Of a stretch of DNA of 64,000 bases, positions 1-8,236 are shown one piece after another. The notes beneath the pieces are model-generated. The model had not been told where the DNA came from, made no database searches, and worked only from the letters and a program-made list of their open reading frames with translations. Location: the NCBI GenBank assembly GCA_963798075.1, contig CAWCRU010000019.1, forward strand, positions 124,001-188,000. The letters run 5' to 3'. This DNA is from DATAOG01 sp963798075 (GTDB taxonomy: Bacteria; Pseudomonadota; Alphaproteobacteria; Geminicoccales; Geminicoccaceae). A program made the position numbers and the translations under genes. Each line of letters opens with the position of its first letter. Position 1 is the stretch's first letter.

Positions 1-438
1 CTCGAGTTTTCCGATTTCGCCCGCCTGGATGCGCTCGCGGAGCGCCTTGAAGGACGGATCGAAGCGGCGGTTGAAGCCCACCATGATCGTGGCCCCCCGG
101 TCCTTGATCCGCGTCCAGCAGGCATCGACCTTGGCGAGATCGAGGTCGATCGGCTTCTCGCACAAGACGGCCTTGCCGGCCTCGACCGCGCGCGGCAGGA
201 GGTCGAGGTGGGTGTCGGTCGAGGATGCGATCAGCACCGCCTGGACAGCGCGGTCCGTCAGGATCTCGTCGACCTCCCGCGCCTTCTTGGCGCCGGTCGC
301 CTCAGCGGTGCCGGCGGCGGCGGCATCGGCGACGTCGTAGGCCCAGACCAGCTCGGCTCGGGGATGGCGGGCGAGGTTGTGGGCGTGCATACGGCCGATG
401 CGGCCGCAGCCGAGAATGGCGAATTTGACCATCGTCAT
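1..438 (-). CDS. iolG: Inositol 2-dehydrogenase (Gfo/Idh/MocA family), N-terminal part
   Basis: The reading frame runs off the left window edge; 146 codons are visible. The N-terminus has the dinucleotide-binding glycine motif AILGCGRIGRMHA near residues 6-18, then the family landmark CEKPID, with the lysine of the EKP motif, and FNRRFDP. This is the Rossmann half of an NAD-dependent Gfo/Idh/MocA dehydrogenase. The start is either ATG at 438 (MTMVKF) or the in-frame ATG at 432. It sits 4 bp after the iolC stop and is co-directional with iolC and iolI, which supports oxidation of myo-inositol to 2-keto-myo-inositol, the first step of inositol catabolism. The family includes other sugar dehydrogenases, so the substrate is inferred from context. 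Confidence 0.8.
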   Translation of the reverse strand, partial: MTMVKFAILGCGRIGRMHAHNLARHPRAELVWAYDVADAAAAGTAEATGAKKAREVDEILTDRAVQAVLIASSTDTHLDLLPRAVEAGKAVLCEKPIDLDLAKVDACWTRIKDRGATIMVGFNRRFDPSFKALRERIQAGEIGKLE

Positions 439-442
439 CTAC

Positions 443-2404
443 TCACGAGGAGACCGCCTTCGCGGTCGGTTGGTTGTCGGAAAAAACCGGCGGCCGCAGC
501 CGGTCCCAGGCCTGGATCAGGCGGGCATAGCTCGCGGCCATGCGGGCGGTCGCGGTCGCATCGTCGATCTCGCCCCGCAACCAGGCCTGCGCAGGCTGCC
601 CAAAGATCGTGCGCCCGATCGCGAAGCCCTTGCAGACCGGCTGGCGGGCGGCGCGCGCGAAGCTCGCCTCGAGCTCGGCCGCAGGCGCATCCAGGCCCAG
701 CAGGAGCACGCCCCGGCAGTGCGGGTCATGGCGCTGGATGACCTCGGCGATCCGCTGCCAGGCGGCATCGCTCGCGGGATCGGGAAGCTTCCACCAGTCG
801 GGATAGATGCCAAGCTCATAGAACTGCTCGAGGGCGCGCGCGAGCGTTCGCTCGTCGACCGGGGCTTCGGATTTGCTCGGTATGATCTCGAGCAGCAGCT
901 CGTGGAAAGTTCTGCGGCAGGCGTCGAACAGGCGGAGGGCCTGGGCTGCCTGCTCGGCGCGCAGCGGCTCCGGATCATCCGGGTGGTAGAAGATCAGGCA
1001 TTTGACGCAGTGTGCGACCGGCCATTCGCGAAGGGTGCAGCCGACATCGGCGCCGCCCTCGAAGCGGATCGGCAGCGAACCCGGCACTTCGATCGGTCGG
1101 CCGATCCACAAAGCCCCGCCGGCGGCATCCCCGGTCGCATCGTCGAGCGCTGCCTGGCCGAGCCGGCCGTCGAGCAGGATGCCGGCGTCCGGCCGTCCGT
1201 GCGAGGCCTGTCGCGACGCCTGGAGGCAGAGCTTCTTGAGGTGGGAAATATGCTCGCGAGTGACTTCGGCGGCGTCCGCCATCGCCTCAATCTGGGCGCG
1301 ATGGTCGAAGGCCATCGCCAGCACCTGCGGCCAAGCGCGCGTGCGGGTGGTCGACCAGTGGATCTGCTCGAGCCCGGCGTCCTTGCGCAACGCTCGCTCG
1401 GTCGAGCCATGCTCCAGAAAGTGGGAAAGCTCGGTCCAGCTCGGCACCGCCGGTGCGCAGCCGTGGCGCGAGACCGCGAACGCGCCGCAGGCATTGGCGT
1501 ACTTGCAGCAGTCCTCGATCGGCGCATCGCGCAGATAGCCGCGCAGAAACCCGCTCATGAAGGCGTCGCCCGCGCCCAGAATGTTGAAGACCTCGATCGG
1601 GAAGCCCGGGCCCTTGATGCCTTGCTCGATGTCGGGGGGGATCGCGCGATCGAACACGGTGCAGCCCATGGGCCCGCGCTTGACGACGATCAGGGCCTTA
1701 GACGCCAGCTCCCGGATCCTGCGGCAGGCGTCGAGCGTGTCGGTCGAGCCGCCCGCGATGTGGATCTCCTCCTCGGTGCCGACGACCACGTCGCAATCCG
1801 GCAGGATGGTCTGGAGGTGGGCGGAGACGCCGGCGCTCGCGACGAAACGCTCCTCGCCGAGGCCGAGCCCGGTCAGGCCCCAGAGCACCGGGCGGTAGTC
1901 GATGTCGAAGATCACCCGGCCGCCGTGCTTCTTCATGAGTCGGATCGCCTTCTTGCTCATGGCATCGAGGTTGGGCTTGGAGAAGTGGGTCCCGGAGACC
2001 ACGATCGCACCTGCGCTCGCGATATAGGCCTCGTCGACGTCGTCCTCGGTCAGCGCGGCGTCGGCGCAGTTCTCGCGCACGAAGATCAGCGGAAAGGTGT
2101 GCTCGTCGCGGATGCCGAGGATCACGAGGGCCGTCAGGCGCGAAGGGTCGGTCTTGACGCCTTGGATGTCGACGCCTTCGGCCGCCACCGTCTCCTTGAT
2201 GAAGCGGCCCATGTGCTCGTCGCCGACCGCGGTGATGAGGCCGGGCCTGAGGCCGAGGCGGGCGGTGCCGACCGAGATGTTGGTCGGGCAGCCGCCGACG
2301 TATTTGGCAAAGCTCGCCATGTCCTCGAGCCGGCCGCCGACCTGCTCGCCGTAGAGGTCGACCGAGGCGCGGCCGATGCAGATCACATCCAGCATCTTTG
2401 CCAT
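443..2404 (-). CDS. iolC: 5-dehydro-2-deoxygluconokinase fused to DUF2090 aldolase-like domain (IolC)
   Basis: This is a 653-residue two-domain protein. Residues 1 to about 325 are a PfkB-family sugar kinase, with N-terminal VICIGRASVDLYGEQ, GGCPTNISVG for sugar binding and the C-terminal GAGDAFMSGFLRGYL motif carrying the catalytic Asp. The remainder matches the DUF2090/IolJ-like TIM barrel that is fused to IolC in many proteobacteria. It phosphorylates 2-deoxy-5-keto-gluconate; the fused domain probably cleaves the product to malonic semialdehyde and dihydroxyacetone phosphate (inference). The ATG at 2404 gives the natural kinase N-terminus; the frame stays open upstream but reads unrelated residues. 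It lies 14 bp after iolI and 4 bp before iolG. Confidence 0.9.
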   Translation of the reverse strand: MAKMLDVICIGRASVDLYGEQVGGRLEDMASFAKYVGGCPTNISVGTARLGLRPGLITAVGDEHMGRFIKETVAAEGVDIQGVKTDPSRLTALVILGIRDEHTFPLIFVRENCADAALTEDDVDEAYIASAGAIVVSGTHFSKPNLDAMSKKAIRLMKKHGGRVIFDIDYRPVLWGLTGLGLGEERFVASAGVSAHLQTILPDCDVVVGTEEEIHIAGGSTDTLDACRRIRELASKALIVVKRGPMGCTVFDRAIPPDIEQGIKGPGFPIEVFNILGAGDAFMSGFLRGYLRDAPIEDCCKYANACGAFAVSRHGCAPAVPSWTELSHFLEHGSTERALRKDAGLEQIHWSTTRTRAWPQVLAMAFDHRAQIEAMADAAEVTREHISHLKKLCLQASRQASHGRPDAGILLDGRLGQAALDDATGDAAGGALWIGRPIEVPGSLPIRFEGGADVGCTLREWPVAHCVKCLIFYHPDDPEPLRAEQAAQALRLFDACRRTFHELLLEIIPSKSEAPVDERTLARALEQFYELGIYPDWWKLPDPASDAAWQRIAEVIQRHDPHCRGVLLLGLDAPAAELEASFARAARQPVCKGFAIGRTIFGQPAQAWLRGEIDDATATARMAASYARLIQAWDRLRPPVFSDNQPTAKAVSS

Positions 2405-2418
2405 CGGGATTTCCGCCC

Positions 2419-3249
2419 TCAGGCCGGCAGCTGGGCGATCTCGCGATCGATCCAGCGCATGCTGCGCCCGAGCGCCGCCCCGATGTCGTCCAGGGCGTGC
2501 ACGCTCGCGGCGAACGGCTCGAACGAGTAGGGCCTGCCGTAGCCCTCCATGAGGGCCACGATCTGGCCGATGTTGCCGATGCGATCGTCCGGCCCGACCA
2601 GGACCCGATGCTCGTCGCGCAGCCGCTCGAGCGGCAGGGTGGCGTCCTCGATGCCCGAGATGTGCACGAGCCCGGTGCGCTCCGGGAACATGCGGGGCTC
2701 GCCGGAGAGGTAGTGGTGGAAGGTGTCGTGGACGAGACGGAAGCGCTCGCCGAGATCGAGCTCGTCGATCGCCTCGAGCGCATCCGCCTTCAGGCGCAGC
2801 GAGCATTCCTCGAAGCCGAGGGGCTCGACCAGGCCGATGATGCCGCAATCGGCCAGGATCGGCGCCAGGCCGCGCAAGGCCTCGCGCAGCTTTGCCTGCC
2901 GCTCGCTCTCCGAGGGGCGGTAGTCCGCATCGTTGACCGGGCAGAGCACCAGCGCCGGAGCGCCGCAGCCCTTGGCGTAGCTGGCGAGCGCCCTCGCCTC
3001 CCCGGCGCGCGCCTGGTTCCAGTCGTTGAAGCGCTGGAGCGCGTTGATCGAGAGGATCCGCACGCCCTCGGCCGCGGCCGCCTCGCGGACCCGCGCGGGC
3101 GGCGTGCCGTCGACGATCGCGACGCCTTCGAGGTCGTTGCGGATCTCGATCTGGTCGAGGCCGAGACCTCTGGCCAGCGCAGCGAGTTCGGCGACCGTCA
3201 GGCGCGGCGCCACCATGTGATTGACGGCGAAGGTCAGCAGATGGCTCAC
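2419..3249 (-). CDS. iolI: TIM-barrel inosose isomerase-like protein (IolI/IolH type)
   Basis: A 276-aa xylose-isomerase-like TIM barrel. Visible family features are IEIRND near residue 34, the segment around INALQRFNDWN, VLCPVND, the metal-ligand glutamate in VEPLGFEEC, the HDTFHHYLSGE motif and VHISGIED. These follow the order seen in IolI (2-keto-myo-inositol isomerase). It is the first gene of the iolI-iolC-iolG run, separated from iolC by 14 bp. The ATG at 3249 gives the expected barrel start. IolH and other sugar-phosphate isomerase-like proteins share the fold, so the exact reaction is inferred from the operon. Confidence 0.72.
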   Translation of the reverse strand: MSHLLTFAVNHMVAPRLTVAELAALARGLGLDQIEIRNDLEGVAIVDGTPPARVREAAAAEGVRILSINALQRFNDWNQARAGEARALASYAKGCGAPALVLCPVNDADYRPSESERQAKLREALRGLAPILADCGIIGLVEPLGFEECSLRLKADALEAIDELDLGERFRLVHDTFHHYLSGEPRMFPERTGLVHISGIEDATLPLERLRDEHRVLVGPDDRIGNIGQIVALMEGYGRPYSFEPFAASVHALDDIGAALGRSMRWIDREIAQLPA

Positions 3250-3576
3250 GGCGGTTGCTCCAGCGGACTTGGCGACCGGGCCGCGGGCACCTGGCGGCGA
3301 CCTTCATCGAGATGGGCTCGAGCGGGCGCGCGGCGGGCGAGGCCGTGCCGCCTGTCGGGCGCCTCGAGCCTCGCGACGGATCGCGTGATTGGCGGCTCGC
3401 GGAGCCGGTCGTTGGCCTGCTGCGGCGTCCCCGAGCCCGTCGACTATGGAATAGACAGGGGCCTTTGATGCAGCAACATTTTTCACCGGCCCGCCGCAGC
3501 CGGCGCCGGGAGCTGCTCCGTCACTGCAGGAGGGCCTTGCGCCCTGGCGCGGGGTCGGCCGGCGCGGCGGCCGGGC
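3250..3576. other. Intergenic region upstream of iolI
   Basis: This is 327 bp of GC-rich sequence between the iolI start and the thioredoxin stop. I see no convincing ORF, tRNA or terminator hairpin. Any iol promoter or operator should lie here, but I cannot point to a specific motif. Confidence 0.4.
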
Positions 3577-3888
3577 TCAGACGAGATCGTCGACCCAGTC
3601 GCGCAGCTGGCGCGGCGACAGTTGGCCGAGCCGGGTCGAGGCGACGAAGCCGTCCTTGAAGAGCATCGTCGTCGGCAGGCCGCGGACGCCGTATTTGGCG
3701 GGCACCTTCGGATGCTCGTCGACGTCGACCACGCCCACGGTCAGCCCCGCGCGCCGCTCCGCGGCGATCCCGGCCAGCGCCGCCGCCAGGCTCTGCGACG
3801 GGCAGCACCAGCTGGCGGCGAACGCGACGATCACCGCTTCGGTCCCCCTGACCGCGTCATCCAGGCTGCCATCGGTGAAGACCTGCAT
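3577..3888 (-). CDS. Thioredoxin-fold protein with altered active site WCCPS
   Basis: A 103-aa single-domain thioredoxin of normal length. It keeps the fold landmarks: AASW before the active site, VDVDEHPKVPAKYGVRGLPT with the cis-Pro loop (GLPT), LFKDG, and the C-terminal helix. The active site reads W27-C28-C29-P30-S31 instead of WCGPC. The first Cys is kept, the second canonical Cys is replaced by Ser, and an extra Cys takes the Gly position. Ordinary dithiol exchange by a CXXC pair is therefore unlikely; a monothiol or vicinal CC chemistry is possible. A gggagat Shine-Dalgarno lies about 6 bp before the ATG at 3888. It is a stand-alone gene. Confidence 0.85.
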   Translation of the reverse strand: MQVFTDGSLDDAVRGTEAVIVAFAASWCCPSQSLAAALAGIAAERRAGLTVGVVDVDEHPKVPAKYGVRGLPTTMLFKDGFVASTRLGQLSPRQLRDWVDDLV

Positions 3889-4186
3889 GATCTATCTCCC
3901 TGGGCATGTCGTAGATCGGCGGGGACTGCTGGTAAAGATCAGCAACGAACAGTTAACCAAACTTGCAAGGCGAAGTCGACTGGCATTTCATCCCCAAGTT
4001 ATCCACAGCAGTAGTGGCAGGGCGAGGGCAAGAGATTCAAGATGATCGGAGGGTTTGTTGAGCCGGAAAGCGATTTCCAAACGGCAACCGGCGCGGGCGG
4101 CGGCGGCCGCGAGCGGCGCTCGCGACTGGCAAAGCGGCGCCGGAGCCGCTAGCCTCGACGGCGCCCGCTGGCGCCCGGAGCATCGG
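3889..4186. other. Divergent intergenic region with a DnaA-box-like nonamer
   Basis: This spacer separates the leftward thioredoxin gene from the rightward phosphotransferase gene and should hold both promoters. It contains a perfect TTATCCACA nonamer at 3999-4007. The region around 3940-4050 is visibly less GC-rich than its surroundings. No -35/-10 pair can be assigned with confidence. Confidence 0.4.
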
Positions 4187-5209
4187 ATGGCGATCACGAC
4201 CGCTGAGCTCGATTTCGACCCGGCACGGCTGCGCGCCTATCTCGCCGCCCGGCTGCCGGAGCTGCGGGGACCGATGCGGGTCGCGCGGATCGGCGGCGGC
4301 CAGTCCAATCCCACCTACCGGCTGATCTTCCCGGACCGGACCGTGGTCCTGCGCAAGCAGCCGGCGGGCGAGCTGCTGCCGTCGGCGCATGCCGTCGATC
4401 GCGAGCACCGGGTCATGCAGGCGCTGGCCGCGACCGCCGTGCCGGTGCCGGAGATGCTCCATTTCTGCGCCGATCGGGCGGTGATCGGCACGCTGTTCTA
4501 CGTCATGGCGGCGCTCGAGGGCCGCGTGCTCCACGACTCGGCGATCCCGGGCGCCACCGCGGCCGAGCGGGCGCAGATGTACGATTCGATGAACGACGTG
4601 CTGGCGCGCCTCCACCTCGTCGACTGGCAGGCGGTCGGGCTCGAGGGCTTCGGCCGGCCCGGCAACTACTTCGCCCGCCAGATCCACCGCTGGACCCGCC
4701 AGTGGCACGCCTCGAAGACCCGCGCAATCCCGGCGATCGAGCGCCTGATCGCCTGGCTGCCCGAGCATGCTCCGGCCGACGACGAGACCGGGATCGTGCA
4801 TGGCGACTACCGGCTCGGCAATCTGATGTTCCATGCCAGCGAGCCGCGGGTGATAGCCCTGCTCGACTGGGAGCTCTCGACGCTTGGCCATCCGCTCGCC
4901 GACCTCGCCTACAACTGCATGATCTGGCACGCGAGCGCCGCGATGTATGGCGGCATCGAGGGCCTCGACCACGCCGCCCTCGGCATCCCCTCGCAGCGGG
5001 ACTACGTCGCCCGTTACTGCGAGCGCACCGGCCGCGCCGATGGCATCACGACCTTCCATCTGGCGTTTGCGATGTTCCGCATGGCGGTGATCTTCGAGGG
5101 CATCGCGCAGCGGGCCCGGATCGGCACCGCGGCCGCCGCCAACGCCGAGCAGGTGGGCCGCCTCAGCGTCGACTATGCCGAGCGCGCGCTGGCGCTGACC
5201 CTCGGCTGA
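4187..5209 (+). CDS. Phosphotransferase family protein (APH/ACAD10-like kinase fold)
   Basis: A 340-aa protein with an aminoglycoside-phosphotransferase/choline-kinase fold. It has a glycine-rich nucleotide loop (GGGQSNPTYRL), the VLRKQP lysine, the Brenner-type catalytic motif IVHGDYRLGNLMF and the metal-binding LLDWELSTLGHPLADLA. This is the arrangement of the ACAD10/11 N-terminal kinase-like family. These proteins often act near acyl-CoA dehydrogenases in fatty-acid or hydroxy-acid degradation; no such partner is adjacent here. The ATG at 4187 is preferred because the frame upstream to 4055 is low-complexity and unlike the family. Confidence 0.85.
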   Translation: MAITTAELDFDPARLRAYLAARLPELRGPMRVARIGGGQSNPTYRLIFPDRTVVLRKQPAGELLPSAHAVDREHRVMQALAATAVPVPEMLHFCADRAVIGTLFYVMAALEGRVLHDSAIPGATAAERAQMYDSMNDVLARLHLVDWQAVGLEGFGRPGNYFARQIHRWTRQWHASKTRAIPAIERLIAWLPEHAPADDETGIVHGDYRLGNLMFHASEPRVIALLDWELSTLGHPLADLAYNCMIWHASAAMYGGIEGLDHAALGIPSQRDYVARYCERTGRADGITTFHLAFAMFRMAVIFEGIAQRARIGTAAAANAEQVGRLSVDYAERALALTLG

Positions 5210-5249
5210 GGGCGTCGCCGGCGCCGGGGCCGCCGCCGGCCGCAGCCGC

Positions 5250-5483
5250 TCACGCCGCGATCGGGCGCCTGGCTTCCATCTGCACGTGGTCGGGCAGCTT
5301 CAGGCTCTTGGCGAACAGCGTGTCGGCGAGCTCGGTATAGACGATGCCGCCGCCGCAGGCGGCGACGAAGTCGATCGCCTCCTGCAGGCTGTCGAACAGC
5401 TCGGCGTCCACCGTACAGGCCTCGCTCGCGGCGGTTGCGGTGGTCGGGGCGGTCGTTCCGGTCGTGGCGGTCATGGCGCTCAT
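5250..5483 (-). CDS. Small hypothetical protein (77 aa)
   Basis: The N-terminal 22 residues are Thr/Ala-rich low-complexity sequence. The rest looks globular (LFDSLQEAIDFVAACGGG, then VYTELADTLFAKSLKLPDHVQ). It has no signal peptide, membrane segment or motif I recognise. A start later than the ATG at 5483 is possible because the first residues are repetitive. It is convergent with the phosphotransferase gene. A real small gene is plausible from amino-acid composition alone, but function is unknown. Confidence 0.45.
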   Translation of the reverse strand: MSAMTATTGTTAPTTATAASEACTVDAELFDSLQEAIDFVAACGGGIVYTELADTLFAKSLKLPDHVQMEARRPIAA

Positions 5484-5568
5484 GGCGGTCGTGGGGCTCC
5501 GCTGCCTGCATCCACTCTGCCGATGGTGCCGCGCCGGCAGTGAAGAGACCCTTAACGGCGGCGCCCGC

Positions 5569-5898
5569 TCACTGCGTGCTGGCCGCCAGGCTGCGACCGG
5601 CGATGTAGCGGCTGGCCAGGATGCACAGCTGATCGTCGTGAGGGCCGATCAGCACCTCGGCCCGGGTGCCGGTCAGCCAGACGACCTCGAAGCGAGCGAG
5701 GCCGCCGAGCTCGTCGCGCACCGCCTTGATCTTGCCGCAGGGTGCCACCACGGGCTCGGCCTGGCACTGCAGGTGACGCGCGATCAGGCGGCCAAGCGTC
5801 GGCTCGCAATGGCTGACATCGGCGCGCCACTCGAAGGCGGCAGCAGGCCCGGCGAGCGCCAGGCCGGCGGCGCCGGCGGCAAGGACGTTACGCAGCAT
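5569..5898 (-). CDS. Small secreted hypothetical protein (109 aa)
   Basis: It starts with a clear Sec signal peptide (MLRNV, a hydrophobic run of alanine/glycine/leucine, then an AAA-F cleavage region near residues 21-22). The mature part holds four cysteines (in the SHCEPT, LQCQAE, APCGK and QLCIL contexts), compatible with two disulfide bonds. The ATG at 5898 is preceded by a cagggagatgag Shine-Dalgarno. I do not recognise the family; a periplasmic location is inferred. Confidence 0.6.
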   Translation of the reverse strand: MLRNVLAAGAAGLALAGPAAAFEWRADVSHCEPTLGRLIARHLQCQAEPVVAPCGKIKAVRDELGGLARFEVVWLTGTRAEVLIGPHDDQLCILASRYIAGRSLAASTQ

Positions 5899-5994
5899 CG
5901 CTCATCTCCCTGTCCTGCCGGCGCGGCGCACTCGCCCGCCTGGGCAGGAGCCGGCGATCTCGATCGATCGTGGGGTTCATCAATCATTAGTAGA

Positions 5995-6075
5995 ATATCT
6001 AGTCAAGCGATAACAATCAAAACGCCCGGGCCCGCGCGCCGCCCGTTGCCGGGCGCCGGGCGATCGACTAGATAT
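5995..6075. repeat. 10-bp perfect inverted repeat flanking a GC-rich hairpin, just upstream of tRNA-Pro
   Basis: The arms are ATATCTAGTC at 5995-6004 and GACTAGATAT at 6066-6075. The intervening 61 bp contain GC-rich self-complementary sequence. The right arm ends 7 bp before the tRNA. It may be part of the tRNA promoter region, an old element end or a cruciform; I cannot decide. Confidence 0.5.
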
Positions 6076-6082
6076 CGCCGAT

Positions 6083-6159
6083 CGGGGCGTGGCGCAGCCT
6101 GGTAGCGCATCTGCTTTGGGAGCAGAGGGTCGCGTGTTCGAATCACGCCGCCCCGACCA
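6083..6159 (+). tRNA. tRNA-Pro(TGG)
   Basis: This is a complete 77-nt cloverleaf with encoded CCA. The acceptor arm pairs CGGGGCG (6083-6089) with CGCCCCG (6149-6155), followed by discriminator A and CCA (6157-6159). The anticodon stem TCTGC/GCAGA encloses the loop TTTGGGA, with anticodon TGG at 6117-6119. The D arm (GCGCAGCCTGGTAGCGC) and T arm (GTTCGAATC) are canonical. It reads CCN proline codons. Confidence 0.97.
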
Positions 6160-6245
6160 ATCGATCGAGACGGGCTCCTAAGATTAGCTGCCGCCGCGCC
6201 CGCCGGCGCCGGACGAGCGGCGCGGACGAGCGCAGGGAGAGGGCG

Positions 6246-7217
6246 ATGCCTCAGGAGGGACCGCGGGTCGGCTGGATCGGCATCGGCCGCATGGGCTACC
6301 CCATGGCCGAGCGGCTCCTGCAGGCGGGCCACGCGGTCCAGGTCTGGAACCGGACGCGCGCGAAGGCCGAGCCGCTGGCAGGCCTGGGTGCCGCGGTCGT
6401 GGACCGGCCCCGGGACCTCGCCGGCGTCGATGCGCTCTTCACCATGGTCGCGACCGGCGACGATCTCGAGCAGGTGCTGTTCGGGGCCGATGGCGTCGCC
6501 GGCGGGGGCGAGGGCCGGATGCCGCGCATCGTCGTCGACTGCTCGAGCATCGGGGTGGATCAGGGCGCGGCGTTGCGGGCCCGGCTCGGCGAGCGGGGCG
6601 CCGCCATGATCGCATCCCCGGTCTCGGGCAATGCCAAATGCGTGCGCGCGGGCAAGCTCAGCGCGGTTGCCTCCGGCCCCGAGGCCGCCTATCGGCAGGT
6701 CGAGCCGCTGATCCGGACCTTCGCGGCCCAAGGGGTCGCCTACGTCGGCGAGGGCGAACTCGCCCGCTTCTGCAAGATCGCGCACAACGTCCTGCTGGGC
6801 GTCGTCATCCAGAACCTCGCCGAGATCACGATCCTCGCGCAGAAGGCGGGCGTGCCGCGCCACGCTTTTCTCGAGTTCATCAACGCGAGCGTGCTGGGCT
6901 CGACCTTCACGCGCTACAAGTCGCCGGCCCTCGTCAACCTCGACTGGACCACGACCTTCACGCCGACGCTGCTCCGCAAGGACCTCGACCTCGGGCTGCG
7001 GGCGGCGCGCGATCTGGACGTCGCGATGCCGGTCGCCGCCGCTACCCGCGAGGCCCTCCAGGCCCACTTCGGGAGCGCCCAGCAAAAGCCCGACCCCGCC
7101 GCCTACCTTCGCCAGGACTTCGCCGCGCTGCTCGAAACCGTAGCCCTGGCCGCTGGTCTTTCGCTGGAGCCCGAGAACGTCCGCGTCCCCACCGGCCTCG
7201 AGATCGAGGGCGGCTGA
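6246..7217 (+). CDS. NAD(P)-dependent 3-hydroxyisobutyrate dehydrogenase-family oxidoreductase
   Basis: A 323-aa beta-hydroxyacid dehydrogenase. The N-terminal Rossmann motif is WIGIGRMGYPMAERLLQAGH, followed by VWNRTR, whose Arg suggests NADPH. The substrate loop is ASPVSGNAKCVRAGKLS (family consensus for the substrate-binding loop is DAPVSGG-x-x-G-A-x-x-G-x-L). The catalytic-lysine helix is CKIAHNVLLGVVIQ, in which the lysine is present. The C-terminal helical domain contains FTPTLLRKDLDLGL. A gggagaggg Shine-Dalgarno precedes the ATG. The substrate cannot be set; it stands alone next to tRNA-Pro. Confidence 0.85.
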   Translation: MPQEGPRVGWIGIGRMGYPMAERLLQAGHAVQVWNRTRAKAEPLAGLGAAVVDRPRDLAGVDALFTMVATGDDLEQVLFGADGVAGGGEGRMPRIVVDCSSIGVDQGAALRARLGERGAAMIASPVSGNAKCVRAGKLSAVASGPEAAYRQVEPLIRTFAAQGVAYVGEGELARFCKIAHNVLLGVVIQNLAEITILAQKAGVPRHAFLEFINASVLGSTFTRYKSPALVNLDWTTTFTPTLLRKDLDLGLRAARDLDVAMPVAAATREALQAHFGSAQQKPDPAAYLRQDFAALLETVALAAGLSLEPENVRVPTGLEIEGG

Positions 7218-7441
7218 ACCCGGCCGCGAGGCCATTGCGCGGACGCCAGGCGTCGCGCGCGGATGCTGCAGACGAAGTCGCCCCGGGCGCCGCCCGTCGG
7301 CGAACGCGGCCCTTGCCATCGCCCGATGGCTCGTTCATCGGGGAACGCCGGTCGAGTCCGGGCGGGAAGCGAGCGGACCCCGGGAACGGGTGCGCGGGCG
7401 TTTGCGCAAAGATCCATGGATCCAGATGGAGGAGCAGGGCG

Positions 7442-8236
7442 ATGTCAGCGCGGGGGCCGGACCTTGGGTCTCGGCATGGGCCTGGTTCGTGCAGCCGCGG
7501 CGGCTGCCTGTGTGATGCCGCGGATCCGGCGGTCTGCGAGCGGAACACCGTGCCGGGGCTCTCGCGCCGGCGCCTCTTCGGGGCGATGCTCGGCGGCGGA
7601 GCGGCCGCTGCGTTCGCGGGCATCGGGACGGAGGTCGCGGCCCCTGGGAGGGCTTGCGCGCAAAGCGCCCTCAGCCCGGATGACGCCCTCAAAGCCTTGA
7701 TGGACGGCAACCGGCGCTTCGTCGAGCGACGCCTTTCCTCCTTTCAGGAGGACCTCGACATGCTGATGCAGCATACCGCGGAGAAGCAGGAGCCGTTCGC
7801 CTCGGTGCTCGCCTGCGCCAACTCGCGGGTGCCGGTCGAGCTCGTCTTCGACCAGAGCATCGGCCACGTCTTCGTCAACCGCGTCGCCGGCAACATCGCG
7901 ACCTCGGAGATCATCGCCAGCATCGAATATGGCGCAGCCGTGCTCGGCACCAGGGTCGTCATGGTGCTGGGCCACGGCGCTTGCGGCGCCCTCAAGGCCG
8001 CGATCGCCGCCAAGGCGGTGCCGGGGCAGATCAGCTCGCTCTACAGCTATCTCCGGCCGGCGGTGAACCAGGCGAAGGGCGATCTCGACGCGGCGGTCGC
8101 GGCCAACGCGCGGATCCAGGCCCAGCTGCTGCGGGAATCCTCGCCCGTCGTCGCGGGCCTGCTGCAGAAAGGCAAGATCAAGGTGGTGGCCGCCGTCTAT
8201 GACCTCGGCAGCAGCCGGGTGAACCTTTTGGACTGA
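7442..8236 (+). CDS. Tat-exported beta-carbonic anhydrase with Asn in place of the catalytic Asp
   Basis: A 264-aa protein. Residues 40-46 (LSRRRLF) start a twin-arginine signal with an Ala/Gly-rich hydrophobic core and a likely cleavage after ACAQS. The mature part is a beta-class carbonic anhydrase: zinc ligands Cys125 (ACANSRVP), His178 and Cys181 (GHGACGAL), plus VNRVAGN. The CxDSR motif reads CANSR, so the Asp of the Asp-Arg dyad is Asn127. The start at ATG 7442 has a strong GGAGGA about 11 bp upstream; a GTG closer to the Tat motif is an alternative. It should act in the periplasm on CO2/bicarbonate, but the changed dyad may alter or abolish this. Confidence 0.85.
   Translation: MSARGPDLGSRHGPGSCSRGGCLCDAADPAVCERNTVPGLSRRRLFGAMLGGGAAAAFAGIGTEVAAPGRACAQSALSPDDALKALMDGNRRFVERRLSSFQEDLDMLMQHTAEKQEPFASVLACANSRVPVELVFDQSIGHVFVNRVAGNIATSEIIASIEYGAAVLGTRVVMVLGHGACGALKAAIAAKAVPGQISSLYSYLRPAVNQAKGDLDAAVAANARIQAQLLRESSPVVAGLLQKGKIKVVAAVYDLGSSRVNLLD

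Noticed and set aside
377..2530. 717-codon plus-strand open frame opposite iolC
   Set aside because: Composition is typical of a shadow in GC-rich DNA; the minus strand carries clear PfkB motifs and operon spacing.
6003..7319. Long minus-strand frame across tRNA-Pro giving a GGVIRTRDPLLPKQMRYQ-like peptide
   Set aside because: This is the antisense translation of a tRNA, a well-known annotation artefact, and the rest is a shadow of the 3-hydroxyisobutyrate dehydrogenase-family gene.
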